Assembly: GCA_028386065.3 (NCBI GenBank)
Contig: JAKUCV010003124.1
Span: 1-64,000, forward strand
Reading direction: 5' to 3'
DNA length: 64,000 bases
Source: Turnera subulata
Taxonomy: Eukaryota; Streptophyta; Magnoliopsida; Malpighiales; Passifloraceae
Numbering within the stretch: the first letter of the stretch is position 1; every line of letters starts with the position of its first letter. The notes beneath the pieces are model-generated. The model ran no database searches and was not told where the DNA came from. It saw only the letters and a program-made list of their open reading frames with translations. Positions 1-9,511 of the stretch are shown one piece after another. A program made the position numbers and the translations under genes.

Positions 1-839
1 TATAATAATAGTTACACGAGTATTCTCCCAATCCTTTATTCTTGTCTATGTTCTTTATTCGTTAATTCCCTTTATTGTTGTTCCTTCTCTTCTCTTTGGT
101 GTGTTTGAAGCTTATAGGCTGAACAAGTAAGCTTGAGGCTTGCTTGTGCCGCACGGGGGTGTTCTATCCGCTGCGCAACACTCTGACCCCGTGACACATG
201 GACCCCTCGAAACATGCCTTAATTTCGTTACTAGTTCTAATGGTAAGCGATTCAGTTTCGTTTAAACAAATTTCAATTTTGAGTCTTTTAGTATGTAAAA
301 AGTTCTCGTTATGAGACAATCCTTCCATAACCAAGTCGGTATTCGAGTCACTCTAAATGGATAGCTAAAAAAAGAATTAATGAAGGTAAACCCTAAATAG
401 GCATATAGGAATAGTCTTGGTCCTAAAATAACAAAAACATCGTCCTCCGAGAGTTAGTTATAGGGTTTTAATGCAATGCTCTCAATTCTAAGATTTTTAA
501 TTCTTATATAATTTTTGTATTTATGTAATATGCGTGTGCACCGCCTCGTGACCTCACGGAAGTGGAAGGACAAAGGAAAAACATGATGTGGACGGATCCT
601 AAGAGTCGCGCCGTGAATATTGTTACGTGGTCTCGGATGAATTGCGATGGCTTGCAACTTGTGACCATTTCCCCAAATATGTTTGAACTCAGTGTTGAGT
701 ATATTTTTAATATATTTCAAAAAAAACATTTTTAAGATGGCAAAGGGCAATGGAGTTACCTGGCCATTCAAATTTTGTAACTCCTAAAATAATTGCTTAT
801 TAATGTTAGTATTAATATATTTGGAATTACGAAAAAATT
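1..839. other. Unassigned AT-rich DNA
   Basis: I see no gene, RNA or transposon end that I can support here. The longest frame (minus strand, 454-771) has no recognisable motif and lies in low-complexity AT-rich sequence. Around 228-250 there is a short stretch (tctaatggtaagcga) resembling the A-box part of the SINE at 55338, but no B box with correct spacing follows, so I do not call a SINE. Confidence 0.4.
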
Positions 840-1115
840 AATTTCACAGTATTAATATTGTGTATAAATACCTTATACTAAATTGTGCTTTCCCTAGCCT
901 ATAAATAGAGCTCTTTAGCTCATTGTATCATGCACACCTTAAACATCACCTCGAGACACTTGAGATTGTTCTCTTTCTTTTTCCTTCTTGCTCCCTTCCA
1001 TTTTGTTATGTTCTTTGATTTCTTCTCTTCCATTCTTGAGTGTGTTGAGATCTTTATAAAATTCTTAGTAGTTTCTGTGGTCCTACTTATCTTGGCACAA
1101 GGACATGTTGAATCC
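840..1115 (+). promoter_or_regulatory. TATA-box promoter, LTR-like fragment
   Basis: A strong TATA motif (TATAAATAG, 900-908) follows an AT-rich U3-like stretch and is followed by a CT-rich leader, the usual layout of an LTR retrotransposon promoter and R region. A second, weaker TATA-like motif (TATAAATA) lies near 863. No matching second LTR, primer site or polypurine tract is visible nearby, so this is either a solo or decayed LTR fragment or a chance plant promoter. The short ORFs on both strands at 920-1126 are not convincing. Confidence 0.3.
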
Positions 1116-1116
1116 T

Positions 1117-1254
1117 GAAAACCCAAAAGCGAACCTTAGATGGAGAGAGAGAATGAAGCTCTAGTCCGCAAAAAGATGCTTAGGAAGACGACGACTACTC
1201 GCCCATATTGCTTTCTTAGAGGGGGATAAGAGAGGTAGAAGAGGGTGAAAACTC
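1117..1254 (+). repeat. Direct repeat, copy 1
   Basis: About 138 bp beginning gaaaacccaaaagcgaacct recurs at 3981-4117 in the same orientation, sharing the blocks agcgaaccttag, gatgcttaggaagac and gaaaactcaa. The two copies flank the Mutator-like element at 2162-3934. They could be short LTRs of an old TRIM-like element that later received the Mutator insertion, but I found no flanking target duplication or primer site. Confidence 0.55.
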
Positions 1255-1429
1255 AATCCCTTTATTTATCAACTTCGAGTGGGACGAGGGAGATAAAAAA
1301 GTGCACAAACATGAACTAGAGAGTGCGGCTCTTAGGGCATGGAAGAATGAAGAGGAAGAGCTTTTTAAGGAGTGACATAGGCGTAAATATAAGTTAGGGG
1401 GGTTACACCTGAGACTCTTCTACTAATGG

Positions 1430-1621
1430 CTATTCTTTCACCGCTTCTAGCTCATCAGGGACTTTTTCAAGAACTCCCATCATCTTCTTAGCCATTCTGT
1501 GCAAGGAACCTTCTGGAAGCCTAACATTCCAATCAAGGATCCTAATATCTCTCTATGTCGTTTTCAATTGATTCCCTGAATCCTTGAACGATTTTTGCAA
1601 ATGAGCACATGCATCTTCCAT
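1430..1621 (-). pseudogene. Coding-like fragment, product unknown
   Basis: The minus strand from an ATG at 1621 down to a TAG at 1430-1432 is open except for one in-frame TAG. It gives about 63 residues with protein-like composition (fragment LPEGSLHRMAKKMMGVLEK) and a helical, charged C-terminal half. I do not recognise the family. Flanking sequence is AT-rich and non-coding. It may be an exon or transposon-protein relic; coincidence is possible given the length. Confidence 0.22.
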
Positions 1622-2161
1622 TAGTTTAGAACAAAAGAATACATTAATAAGGATGTTCAAGCTGAAATGGGCTTGCAAAAGCATTATTAGAAAACATTTA
1701 GCATTATTGAAAATTGGACGCATTTATCATCACTAAACTTGGACACACTTATCATCGCTGAATCTATAATTAATGGCTTGCATTTAGAAAGCATTTTGTT
1801 CATTCGCGTCAAACATAGAAATTAACTTTGGGCCTAACCTATTAAACATAACCATTTCATTCTCAAAGGCCCCCTGACATGCAATACTAACAAACAAACA
1901 AAAAAGCAAATAAGCGAATTATCAAAGAAGCAAGCAAATAAACACAATACTTATAAAACAACACAACAATGCAACAACACAATAAATCTAGCAACCTAGA
2001 CTATAAATGCGACGTAAGTAAAAATAATAGTCGTAAGAGTAAATGGGTTTCCATACAATACCGCTAGCGAAAGCCAACATTATTTTGGAATTATAATGGT
2101 ATACCGATAACGGCACACGGACGTAAATCCAAGCATTGTAACGGCATAGCGTTTCTTAAAT

Positions 2162-3934
2162 GGTAAAAAAGTTCTTTATGTCCTTTCACTTTGTCGATTT
2201 CGCATTTGTTGTCCCAATTCGTTTAATTTCACTTGTGTTGTCCCTCAACTCATGATTTACCAGGTCATGTTGTCCCTTTTTCACTCTATAGCTGGTGTTC
2301 TACTGTAGTGCACGACACGTGTCCCTTGAGGCCCACATCCTTCTCTTTTTATATTTTTCTCTTTCATTTTTTTACTAATTTAATTTCTAAAACTTTATTT
2401 CAGTTAATTAAATATCCAAAAGCATTACATTGCCTTCAACATCGAGAACTGCCCCTCCGGCAATCCCTCCACCACCACATCCACCAAGTCGAGCACATAT
2501 CGCCACCAAACCCGGATACGACAGTGGACCCTTCTCCTCCACCTTCTCCTTACAAGAAGGGCACAATTCGAACAACCCCACTACTACCATCGCCACCACC
2601 ACGCACATCTTAAGAACAAGCTCAAAGCTGAGATTTTTCTTCAACCCATCAACACCTCGTTTACAAACCTCGCCAGTTTCAAGCCCGAGCCTCCAGTGTA
2701 GAACCGCCACAACCACCACAACTCCCACATCTTCAATACCTAGTAGGCCAAAGCTCTAAAGCAAAACCACTACCCCTAAGCAATCCAACCACTCCTCCCC
2801 TAAATCCCCAAAGCAATTTATAAACAAAAACCCATTAACATCCATTATTGTAGGACTCCACCATTGTCGCACTACTAGGGATCTCTATTGATACTCAACC
2901 AGGCGTTGACCAGCAGTTGACTCGCTCGAAAAGGGTATCTGCGGTGGAATTCGTTGTTTTGCTGGGAAAAGGAAAATTTGCTTTATAAGGATAGACAAGG
3001 CATGATTTTCGTCTTGATGAAGTGTAGAACGGGGTTGTTCTTCTGCTTCTCTATTTTGACATTGTTGAGGGCGCGCTCCTGTATTTTCTTGGTGTACCTT
3101 AGCTTCGCTCCTCAGTCTGCTTTAGGTGATATTGGCGAATACCGCATATGATCAAGAAAAGAGTACCTATAATCACATGTCACGTGGAGGGTTTACGAGA
3201 TCCATATGGTGTTGCTGAGGGTCATTCTATCGGGTTCCGATCGACTTGGTGGCGGTGTTGGATGCGACAGCGGATCTCGTGGTGGGAATAAGGATCAAGG
3301 GTTGTGGCTCACGAATTGAAACGAGAGCCTGGTGGTGTAGCTGGCGAAAGATTGGGCTACTGCCACCTGCAACGATTGGCGGAAGCACTGCAGCGGTGGA
3401 CAAAGGAGAGAGGGCGAGCCATGGCACCTCACTGCAGCGACGGTGGCTTCGGCCACAATGGCGATTAATAGAAGAGAAAGTGGGAGGTTCGCCATCGGAC
3501 TGCCGTGTCGACAAAGGGGGTGAGAGAGGAAGGAGGGCGGCACTAGGTTGCGGTGGTGTGATTTGGTAGAGGAGACGATGGCTTAGGCTTCATGATGGAG
3601 AGTAGAGGGAGGCGAGAGAGAAAAGAGATAAATCCTTTTCTGATAATTAAAAAATAAATAAACAACATCGTTCTAATGGAAACGTTTTATTTAATTTAAT
3701 CAAAGATTTTAGGAATTATTTTTTAAAAAAATTACAAATGAACAAACAAGCAGGCATACCACAAACCCCAGCAGACACGTATCATCACCATGTTAATCAA
3801 CCGGTTATAATAGGTAAAAAGGACAATATAACCCGGTAAATTAGGAGTTCAGGGACATAATGAGGGAAACTAAACGAAGAGGGACAATAAATGTAAAATC
3901 GACAAAGTGGAAGGACATAAAAAAATTTTTTACT
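2162..3934. mobile_element. Non-autonomous Mutator-like element (MULE)
   Basis: The ends are long imperfect terminal inverted repeats of more than 100 bp. The left end starts GGTAAAAAAGTTCTTTATG; the right end, read on the other strand, gives AGTAAAAAATTTTTTTATG, with further shared blocks such as CACTTTGTCGATTT. A 10-bp duplication TTTCTTAAAT flanks the element (2152-2161 and 3935-3944), which fits the Mutator superfamily. The GC- and proline-codon-rich interior (2430-2760 and 3230-3600) has no transposase, and might be captured gene sequence as in Pack-MULEs. The ORFs in it have no recognisable domain. The same TIR family ends the element at 50263-54366. Confidence 0.75.
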
Positions 3935-3980
3935 TTTCTTAAATAACCATAAATAATTTCGACATCATAACGGTATGATG

Positions 3981-4117
3981 GAAACTCGAAAGCGAACCTT
4001 AGGCGGAGAGAGAGATGGAAGCTCTAACCTGTAAAAGGATGCTTAGGAAGACAATGACTACACTCCCAAATTCTAATCTTAGAGAGGGACTAGAGAGGTA
4101 GGAGAGGGAGAAAACTC
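3981..4117 (+). repeat. Direct repeat, copy 2
   Basis: Partner of the repeat at 1117-1254, same orientation. Differences are mostly transitions and small indels; the ends align at gaaa...agcgaacctta and gaaaactcaa. Confidence 0.55.
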
Positions 4118-4250
4118 AAATTTTGATAGGATTTACAGACATTACCCCCAAAGGAAAAACAAGGCAATTAAAACCAAATCCTAAAATTGGATAGTCGCTC
4201 CAAGGATTCCACTACTAACCTCTATTGTGTTTTCCATGTAGCCAAAAAGG

Positions 4251-4936
4251 TCAAAGAAGCCGATGTATTTCCAGTCTCCTAAAACGGGGTTGAAGCTCTT
4301 CTTCGGCCTTACAAAAGAATGCGTGTTTGTCTGTTGAGTTGAATGGCCAAAAGGCAAAAGGCTGCTTCGTGTCCAATTGACCGAAATTTGCTTCGATTTT
4401 CAATGATAGGCCCAAAAAACAAGGTCTCCAGACGAGCAAGAATCTCGAAGGATTATCCATCTATCCAGAGACGTGTCCTCTGAGTGGAAAATTTGGTCGA
4501 GTAGTTCATGAATGCTTTGACACTCATTCTGGGATGATGGGGGAGAAGAAAAATTTAAGGATTCCTGAAAAGAGATCTCTCTATTGGCAGAGGCGGGATC
4601 CATCTCAATATATGAAGTAATTGGAGTAGACAAGGAGGAGGCCATTGCCGGAATTTTCGCAAGAAGGTTTGATTCTTTTCCGGAAATTTCAAGTTTTGCT
4701 TGCGAAGCAATAATGGCTACAGTATCTACTATCTACTTCTATAGGTAAATAGACACCCTCTCACCTGATGTTTGAATTATGACTGTCTGATCAGCTATTG
4801 GGAGCAGTGAATTCAGGCGATTGATGAGAGTTATTTTGACTAGCCGCAACTTTTCAATGGTTAATGAAGATTCGTTGTATTCACCTAATGACGGAACACA
4901 CTCTTTCGCAGATACCAAGGGAAATACCCCCTTCAT
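4251..4936 (-). other. Coding-like minus-strand frames, product unknown
   Basis: Three minus-strand frames lie here: 4400-4645 (81 codons, starting MASSLSTPITSYIEMD and ending near the residues SCSSGDLVFWAYH), 4251-4460 in another frame, and 4739-4936 (65 codons, containing LGEYNESSLTIEKLRL). Codon composition of the first is protein-like, with a serine-rich acidic N-terminus. I recognise no domain and see no convincing splice sites joining them. They may be relics of one gene or retroelement ORF; treat as hypothetical. Confidence 0.2.
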
Positions 4937-5094
4937 ACTTTATATAGTATAAACAGGTATTTGAGGGGAAACTGTTTACGGCTCAAAAATGGGTTGGACT
5001 AAAACTAATGGGCTTCAATTCTCACATGGGTTGGGTCTTCTAGAAAGCACTACCAGTCAGCCCAAGACGGCTAAGAACATGATTTTTTTCTATT

Positions 5095-5340
5095 TTCTCT
5101 AAGTTTTAATTATGCCGGCCCTCCTATATTTCCTAAGTCTATGAACCAACTTAGGGTCAAAGTTTAATTATTCATATAGTATAAATAGGAGCTATGTACT
5201 TGTAAATTCATAACACGATCAATCAACATACGCATTAGCCTACTTTTGACCTATTTTATCCATTGCTTTTCCAGTACCTTTACTTTATCGCAATTTACTT
5301 TTTGTGCCATTGCCTTACTCTACCAATCAGGTGTGAGAGT
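5095..5340 (+). promoter_or_regulatory. LTR-like fragment with TATA box
   Basis: TATAAATAG at 5180-5188 is followed by gagctatgtacttgtaaatt and a T/C-rich leader, the layout of an LTR U3/R/U5. No partner LTR is visible, so this is at best a truncated or solo LTR. Confidence 0.3.
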
Positions 5341-6432
5341 AGCTTAGATCTACCTACAACTCTTGGTTATAAGGCATATTCCAAGTACATATTCCTTTAC
5401 AGACTGATAGAAAGATTTCAAGCCCATATTAGTTCTTGTTAGAGCCCGACCCAGAAATATGCAACACCGTTCGTGTAGTCCAAGTAGAGAATAGATCCGG
5501 CAGTGGAGAGTTGCATAACTAAATCTGCCATCGATAAAAATTCCAGTGATGAACAATGATTTAATATATAAGATAGATATAGATTATTGGTGTTTAATGC
5601 GTTCCTCAACATATATACAAAATACTTTTACGACTTAAGGAGTACACTACTAGAGGAAGAAAATTTTGTGATGACGGCAACGATATTTCTATTGCTACTT
5701 ACATTCTTTTCTCTTTTTTTTTTTATAGAAATTGGCATTCTTTCCTTGTTTCTTTTAAGCCCCAAAACAAAAAGAACTTTCTTCACCTCCAAACATTTAT
5801 TGGCACCTCAAAATAATAATATGCGTAATAAATGAATACCTTATCCCATTGAACAAGGGGTGCTAGATTCGAGGTTGGTGACGGTAAGGCGATTGCCTGA
5901 ATAGCCAGCCAATGCAACAAAAAGGGCATGCTGCACGTGCATAAAAAGCAAAATTTCTAACTCTGGCCTCGCTTTTATTCCAAAGAAGAGAAAAGCCCAT
6001 CACGAAAGCGTCTTTGCCTTTTCCACTTAGAAATTCATCTCATTTTGTGGTCCTCTACCACCGGGGATCAATCATTTTTTGTGGTCTCGTGAAGAAAAAA
6101 GAAAAATGTCTATATTCAATCCATCCCCACACCACACGCTCAACTTTATCATATAATATATATATATATAGATGAATTCATAACAAAGAGAGTGTGAAAG
6201 ATTTTCTATTGTATTAATCACGAGTGATATTACAACAGTATAAATATGGCATACAATTGATAAAAAAAAAAAAGTTGAAATATATTCGAATATAATATTA
6301 GAAATATAATCAAACACAATAACTGGTAGTAAATATAAATAATAGCTTTTCTTATGTAAATATTATTGGCTTTTTTTGTACGCCCCTCAACCTGAGCAAG
6401 GTTAGGTTGGTGAAGAACAAATGCAAGGTTGC
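5341..6432. other. Unassigned stretch
   Basis: No gene or transposon end recognised. It contains a short AT microsatellite (around 6150-6170) and AT-rich sequence; small ORFs on either strand have no recognisable content. Confidence 0.45.
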
Positions 6433-6441
6433 CTAGAAAAA

Positions 6442-7359
6442 GGGTAAATCGCATATATAGTATCCGTATTATTTTAAAAGTATCGTTCGGGGGTCTGCAC
6501 TATTTTTGTCCCGTTTACGGGTCTATATTCTTATTTTTCGTCCCCTTTAGGAGTCTCGGGTAGTCCACGTCATCAGCGAGGCTGCCCGAGACCCCCTAAA
6601 AGGTACGAAAAATAAGAGTACAGACCGTAAAATGGAAAAGAAATAGTGCAGACCCCCAAACAATACTTTTGAAATAGTACGGACCCTGTATATGCAATCT
6701 ACTCGGGAAAAAACTCATGTACAACCCCTAGGCAAACTACCTTAAAGTCGAAAATGGCCATAACTTCTTGTTCGGAACTCGTTTTGCTTCAAATTTTTTT
6801 CCTCATTCTTATTTTAACATGATCTAATGGATAGTATCAGTCTCCACACTTAGCTCGAAATTTGAAAAATTTCGCATAAAAACTCGTGCTACAAATTCGA
6901 AAATGGCCATAACTTCTCGTCCGAAACTCGTTTTGGTTCAAATTTTTTTCCTCGTTCTTATTTTAACATGGTATAAAGGATAGTATCAGTCTCCACTCTT
7001 TTCTCAAAATTTGAAAAAAAATAGCAGAAAACTGATGTACTAACCTCTAAGGAAAACGACCGAGAATAAGAAAATGGACATAATGAGTTATTAGTTCCGG
7101 ATGAGAAGTTATAGGGTCCGTACTATTTCAAACGTATTGTTTGGGGGTATGTACTATTTCTTGTCCCATTTAAGGGTCTGTACTCTTATTTTTCGTTCCT
7201 TTTAAGGGTCTCAGGCAGCCCCGCTGATGATGTGGACTGCCCGAGACCCCTAAAAGGGACGAAAAATAAGAGTAAAGACCCGCAAAAGGGACAAAAAATA
7301 ATACAGACCCCCAAACGATACTTTTAAAATAGTACAGACCCTACGTATGCGATTTACCC
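6442..7359. mobile_element. Composite foldback MITE (Mutator-like)
   Basis: The outer ends are inverted repeats (GGGTAAATCGCATA left, TATGCGATTTACCC right) and are flanked by a perfect 9-bp duplication CTAGAAAAA (6433-6441 and 7360-7368), so the 918 bp moved as a unit. The left part (6442-about 6706) and the right part (about 7105-7359) are each themselves palindromic, with arms meeting near 6572 and near 7230. The homologous arm is therefore present four times. The spacer holds a tandem duplication. No coding capacity. The TSD length fits Mutator-type transposition in trans. Confidence 0.85.
6749..7046 (+). repeat. Tandem duplication, 149-bp unit
   Basis: Two head-to-tail copies (6749-6897 and 6898-7046) begin cgaaaatggccataacttct and share ttcaaatttttttcctc and gatagtatcagtctccac. 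They lie in the spacer of the composite MITE. Confidence 0.75.
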
Positions 7360-7467
7360 CTAGAAAAACTAAGAATTTGGCAGAAGCTAAGCTTTTGGTG
7401 AGAACATCAGCAACTTGACGATTTGCGGATATCAAGGGCAGATCCAGAAGAAGCAAGGGGGGCCAAG

Positions 7468-7640
7468 TAGACCTGGCAATTCGTGTTGTCGTGTTGAGTT
7501 CGTGTCGGGATGAACAGGTAAACGGGTTTCAAATCTTCAACCCGACACGACACATTCAATAATCATGTCGTGTCATGTCCAACCTGATTCCCCGCGGGTT
7601 ACCTATTAAGTCTAACAAGCCGAAAAATCAGTTTGAAATT
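7468..7640. repeat. Dispersed-repeat-like sequence
   Basis: GTGTCG/CGACAC-rich sequence (ttcgtgtcgggatgaacagg, then aacccgacacgacaca) has internal inverted symmetry and resembles a type of dispersed repeat common in plant genomes. The family assignment is from memory and no TIR or TSD was found. Confidence 0.3.
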
Positions 7641-7659
7641 TTCCTATTTTGCACAAGTG

Positions 7660-8030
7660 GTTGTATTTTTTAAGGGGATAACCCCATCCGGAGTCCTATA
7701 ACTTATTTCGAAAACCCATTTGAGTCTTATAACTTCAAAACGACTCATTCGAGTCCTATAACATTTAAAAGCAACATCAAAGGAGTCTCCGTCCAAATTT
7801 TTGTCCACTTTTTGCTTACATGGCATTAAGTATAAATGTTGAAAATAACTGAAAGTAAAGAAAGTAATCAAATAATATCATAAATTTGAAATTTACAATT
7901 AACTACAAATTAATGACAGTTAACGATAATCAGTCAAGGTAATGATAATTAGTCAATGAAATAACAATTAATTACACTTAATGATAATTAATGATAATTA
8001 GTCAAGGTAATGGCAATTAATTACATTCAG
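7660..8030. repeat. Degenerate short tandem repeats
   Basis: Between 7690 and 7775 a unit of about 29 bp containing gagtcctataacttc recurs three times with drift. Between 7905 and 8030 an AT-rich unit containing aatgataattagtcaaggta recurs several times. This could be the subterminal region of a decayed DNA transposon whose other end I could not find. Confidence 0.35.
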
Positions 8031-8308
8031 AGACAATAAATCAATCGAATTTAATTTACTTACTTACCCGATTATCTCTTCCCTTTCTTTCCTCCTCAAA
8101 TTCTAACTCCACCAAATTTTCACCACCACCGCCGCCATCTTAACCCTCTCTTGCTCCTTCTCTCTCATGTCTTCTTCTTCTTCGGCTTGGGACACAGAGA
8201 CAAGAGCAACATTTCATATTACAAAACAACAATAATCAAGTTTTTTTTTTTCATATCACTCCTAATTTTTTCCTTTTTTTTTGTATCAGTTACTTTTGGG
8301 AGAGAGAA

Positions 8309-8407
8309 ATGTCGCATCATCAGCATCAGCCCATGACGGGGCTGGAATCGTTGAGGTTGAGCTTGTCGGAGGTGGATGGGGAGGCGTCCAACAAGCCCGA
8401 CTTCTGA
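8309..8407 (+). other. Short ORF, possible captured exon
   Basis: ATG at 8309 opens a 32-codon frame ending TGA at 8405-8407. It begins MSHHQHQPMTGLESLRLSL and is followed by an acidic patch. It sits after a CT-rich leader-like stretch (8080-8170) and just before the LTR boundary at 8433. I do not recognise the product. It may be a captured first exon or chance. Confidence 0.18.
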
Positions 8408-8432
8408 GAACTGGATCTGGGTTCACCCTTTT

Positions 8433-9257
8433 TGAAACGCCCGACCCGTATTTACCAGTCTCAGTAAACATGTGCCGGAACTGTACAACAGTAAATATAA
8501 CAAGAAACACAGCCCAATGGCCCAAAGATAATATCAATGAATAGATCAAAGAAACCGGCCCAACGGCCCAATGTCACGTCATAAACATAAAAAATCTGGC
8601 CCATCGGCCCAACATTAAAACATGTCACCCAAACCCGGGGACTCAAAATATAGCACAGTGGAAGCATTTAAACTTAATATCATCATATGCAAAACCTGAT
8701 GCAAACTAATGGATCCGAGTCATGTCCGAGGGATAACGCCGCAGCCTGTCTGAAATGCATCATACCTGAACCACAAATAACTCAACCAACAGGATGAAAG
8801 CCCGCAGGTGAGGGGTGAGTCCGAAGTGCCCACCTACCATGGATAGACAATCAATATGCAACACTATAAAATGCTCAAGGTCGAAAACAGGCATAACAGC
8901 CAAAACATACCAATCCAAAAGACTCGACCTAAAACTGGTCCGAGACCAAAAAGACTTAAACAAAAATCCAATTTCCAATTTTATCTTTCCGGCCCCATCA
9001 CGGATAAGCTAGGATCGTACCAGGTTATCAACCTGTTCCTGGTGCCAGATCAAAAGAACCCGGGATCAACATCCCAATATCAAATCTCAGGGATCAACAT
9101 CCCAATCAAACCGACATCAACATGCCCATCACAAGTAACCCAGATCATGGCCACCACAAAATAGTCTCAAACCATCCAGTCGTACCTCTACTTACCACGT
9201 GACAATTATATCATCATCATCCAAAACCGAATCTCAGGGATCAACATCCCTAACCAA
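8433..9257 (-). repeat. Gypsy 3' LTR of element E, outer segment
   Basis: The segment begins TGAAACGCCCGACCCG (the terminal end of a minus-strand LTR) and is about 95% identical by eye to the 5' LTR copy at 29624-30443, including the end, hairpin segment and inverted-repeat array. It is interrupted at 9257 by the copia element and continues at 14107. The sequence before 8433 is unrelated to the primer-site context seen at 29624, so this is the element's outer edge. The 5 bp outside (8428-8432) are CTTTT, but the matching duplication at the far end is lost. Confidence 0.8.
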
Positions 9258-9454
9258 TGATAGGACTATAAGTTTAGATAATCATACTCCTATAGGTTAG
9301 TTAGAGTTGTGATAATATTCTACTACTAGGTTAGTTAGAGTTGTGATAATATTCTACTACTTCTCTGTAAATCTCATCTTTGTATGATTCTTTCTTGAGT
9401 AAATTTATATACACCAGGACTGCAAAGGTTACGCATCCTGTGCACTTTTGTTCA
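9258..9454 (+). repeat. Copia 5' LTR
   Basis: TGATAGGACT...TTTTGTTCA, 197 bp. It contains a direct tandem repeat of a 34-bp unit (aggttagttagagttgtgat and the next 14 bases), spanning about 9295-9362. The repeat may act as a duplicated U3 promoter element. Confidence 0.93.
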
Positions 9455-9466
9455 TGGTAGCAGAGC
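9455..9466 (+). other. Primer-binding site (tRNA-iMet)
   Basis: TGGTAGCAGAGC directly abuts the 5' LTR and differs by one base from the usual plant initiator-tRNA-Met complement (TGGTATCAGAGC). It would prime minus-strand DNA synthesis. Confidence 0.85.
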
Positions 9467-9511
9467 AGCTGTCTATCTTTTGAAGTCTAAACCTATCTTT
9501 TCTCTTCTACA

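Noticed and set aside
8281..8544. 87-codon plus-strand frame crossing 8433
   Set aside because: It runs across the LTR boundary into LTR sequence and changes character there; no domain.
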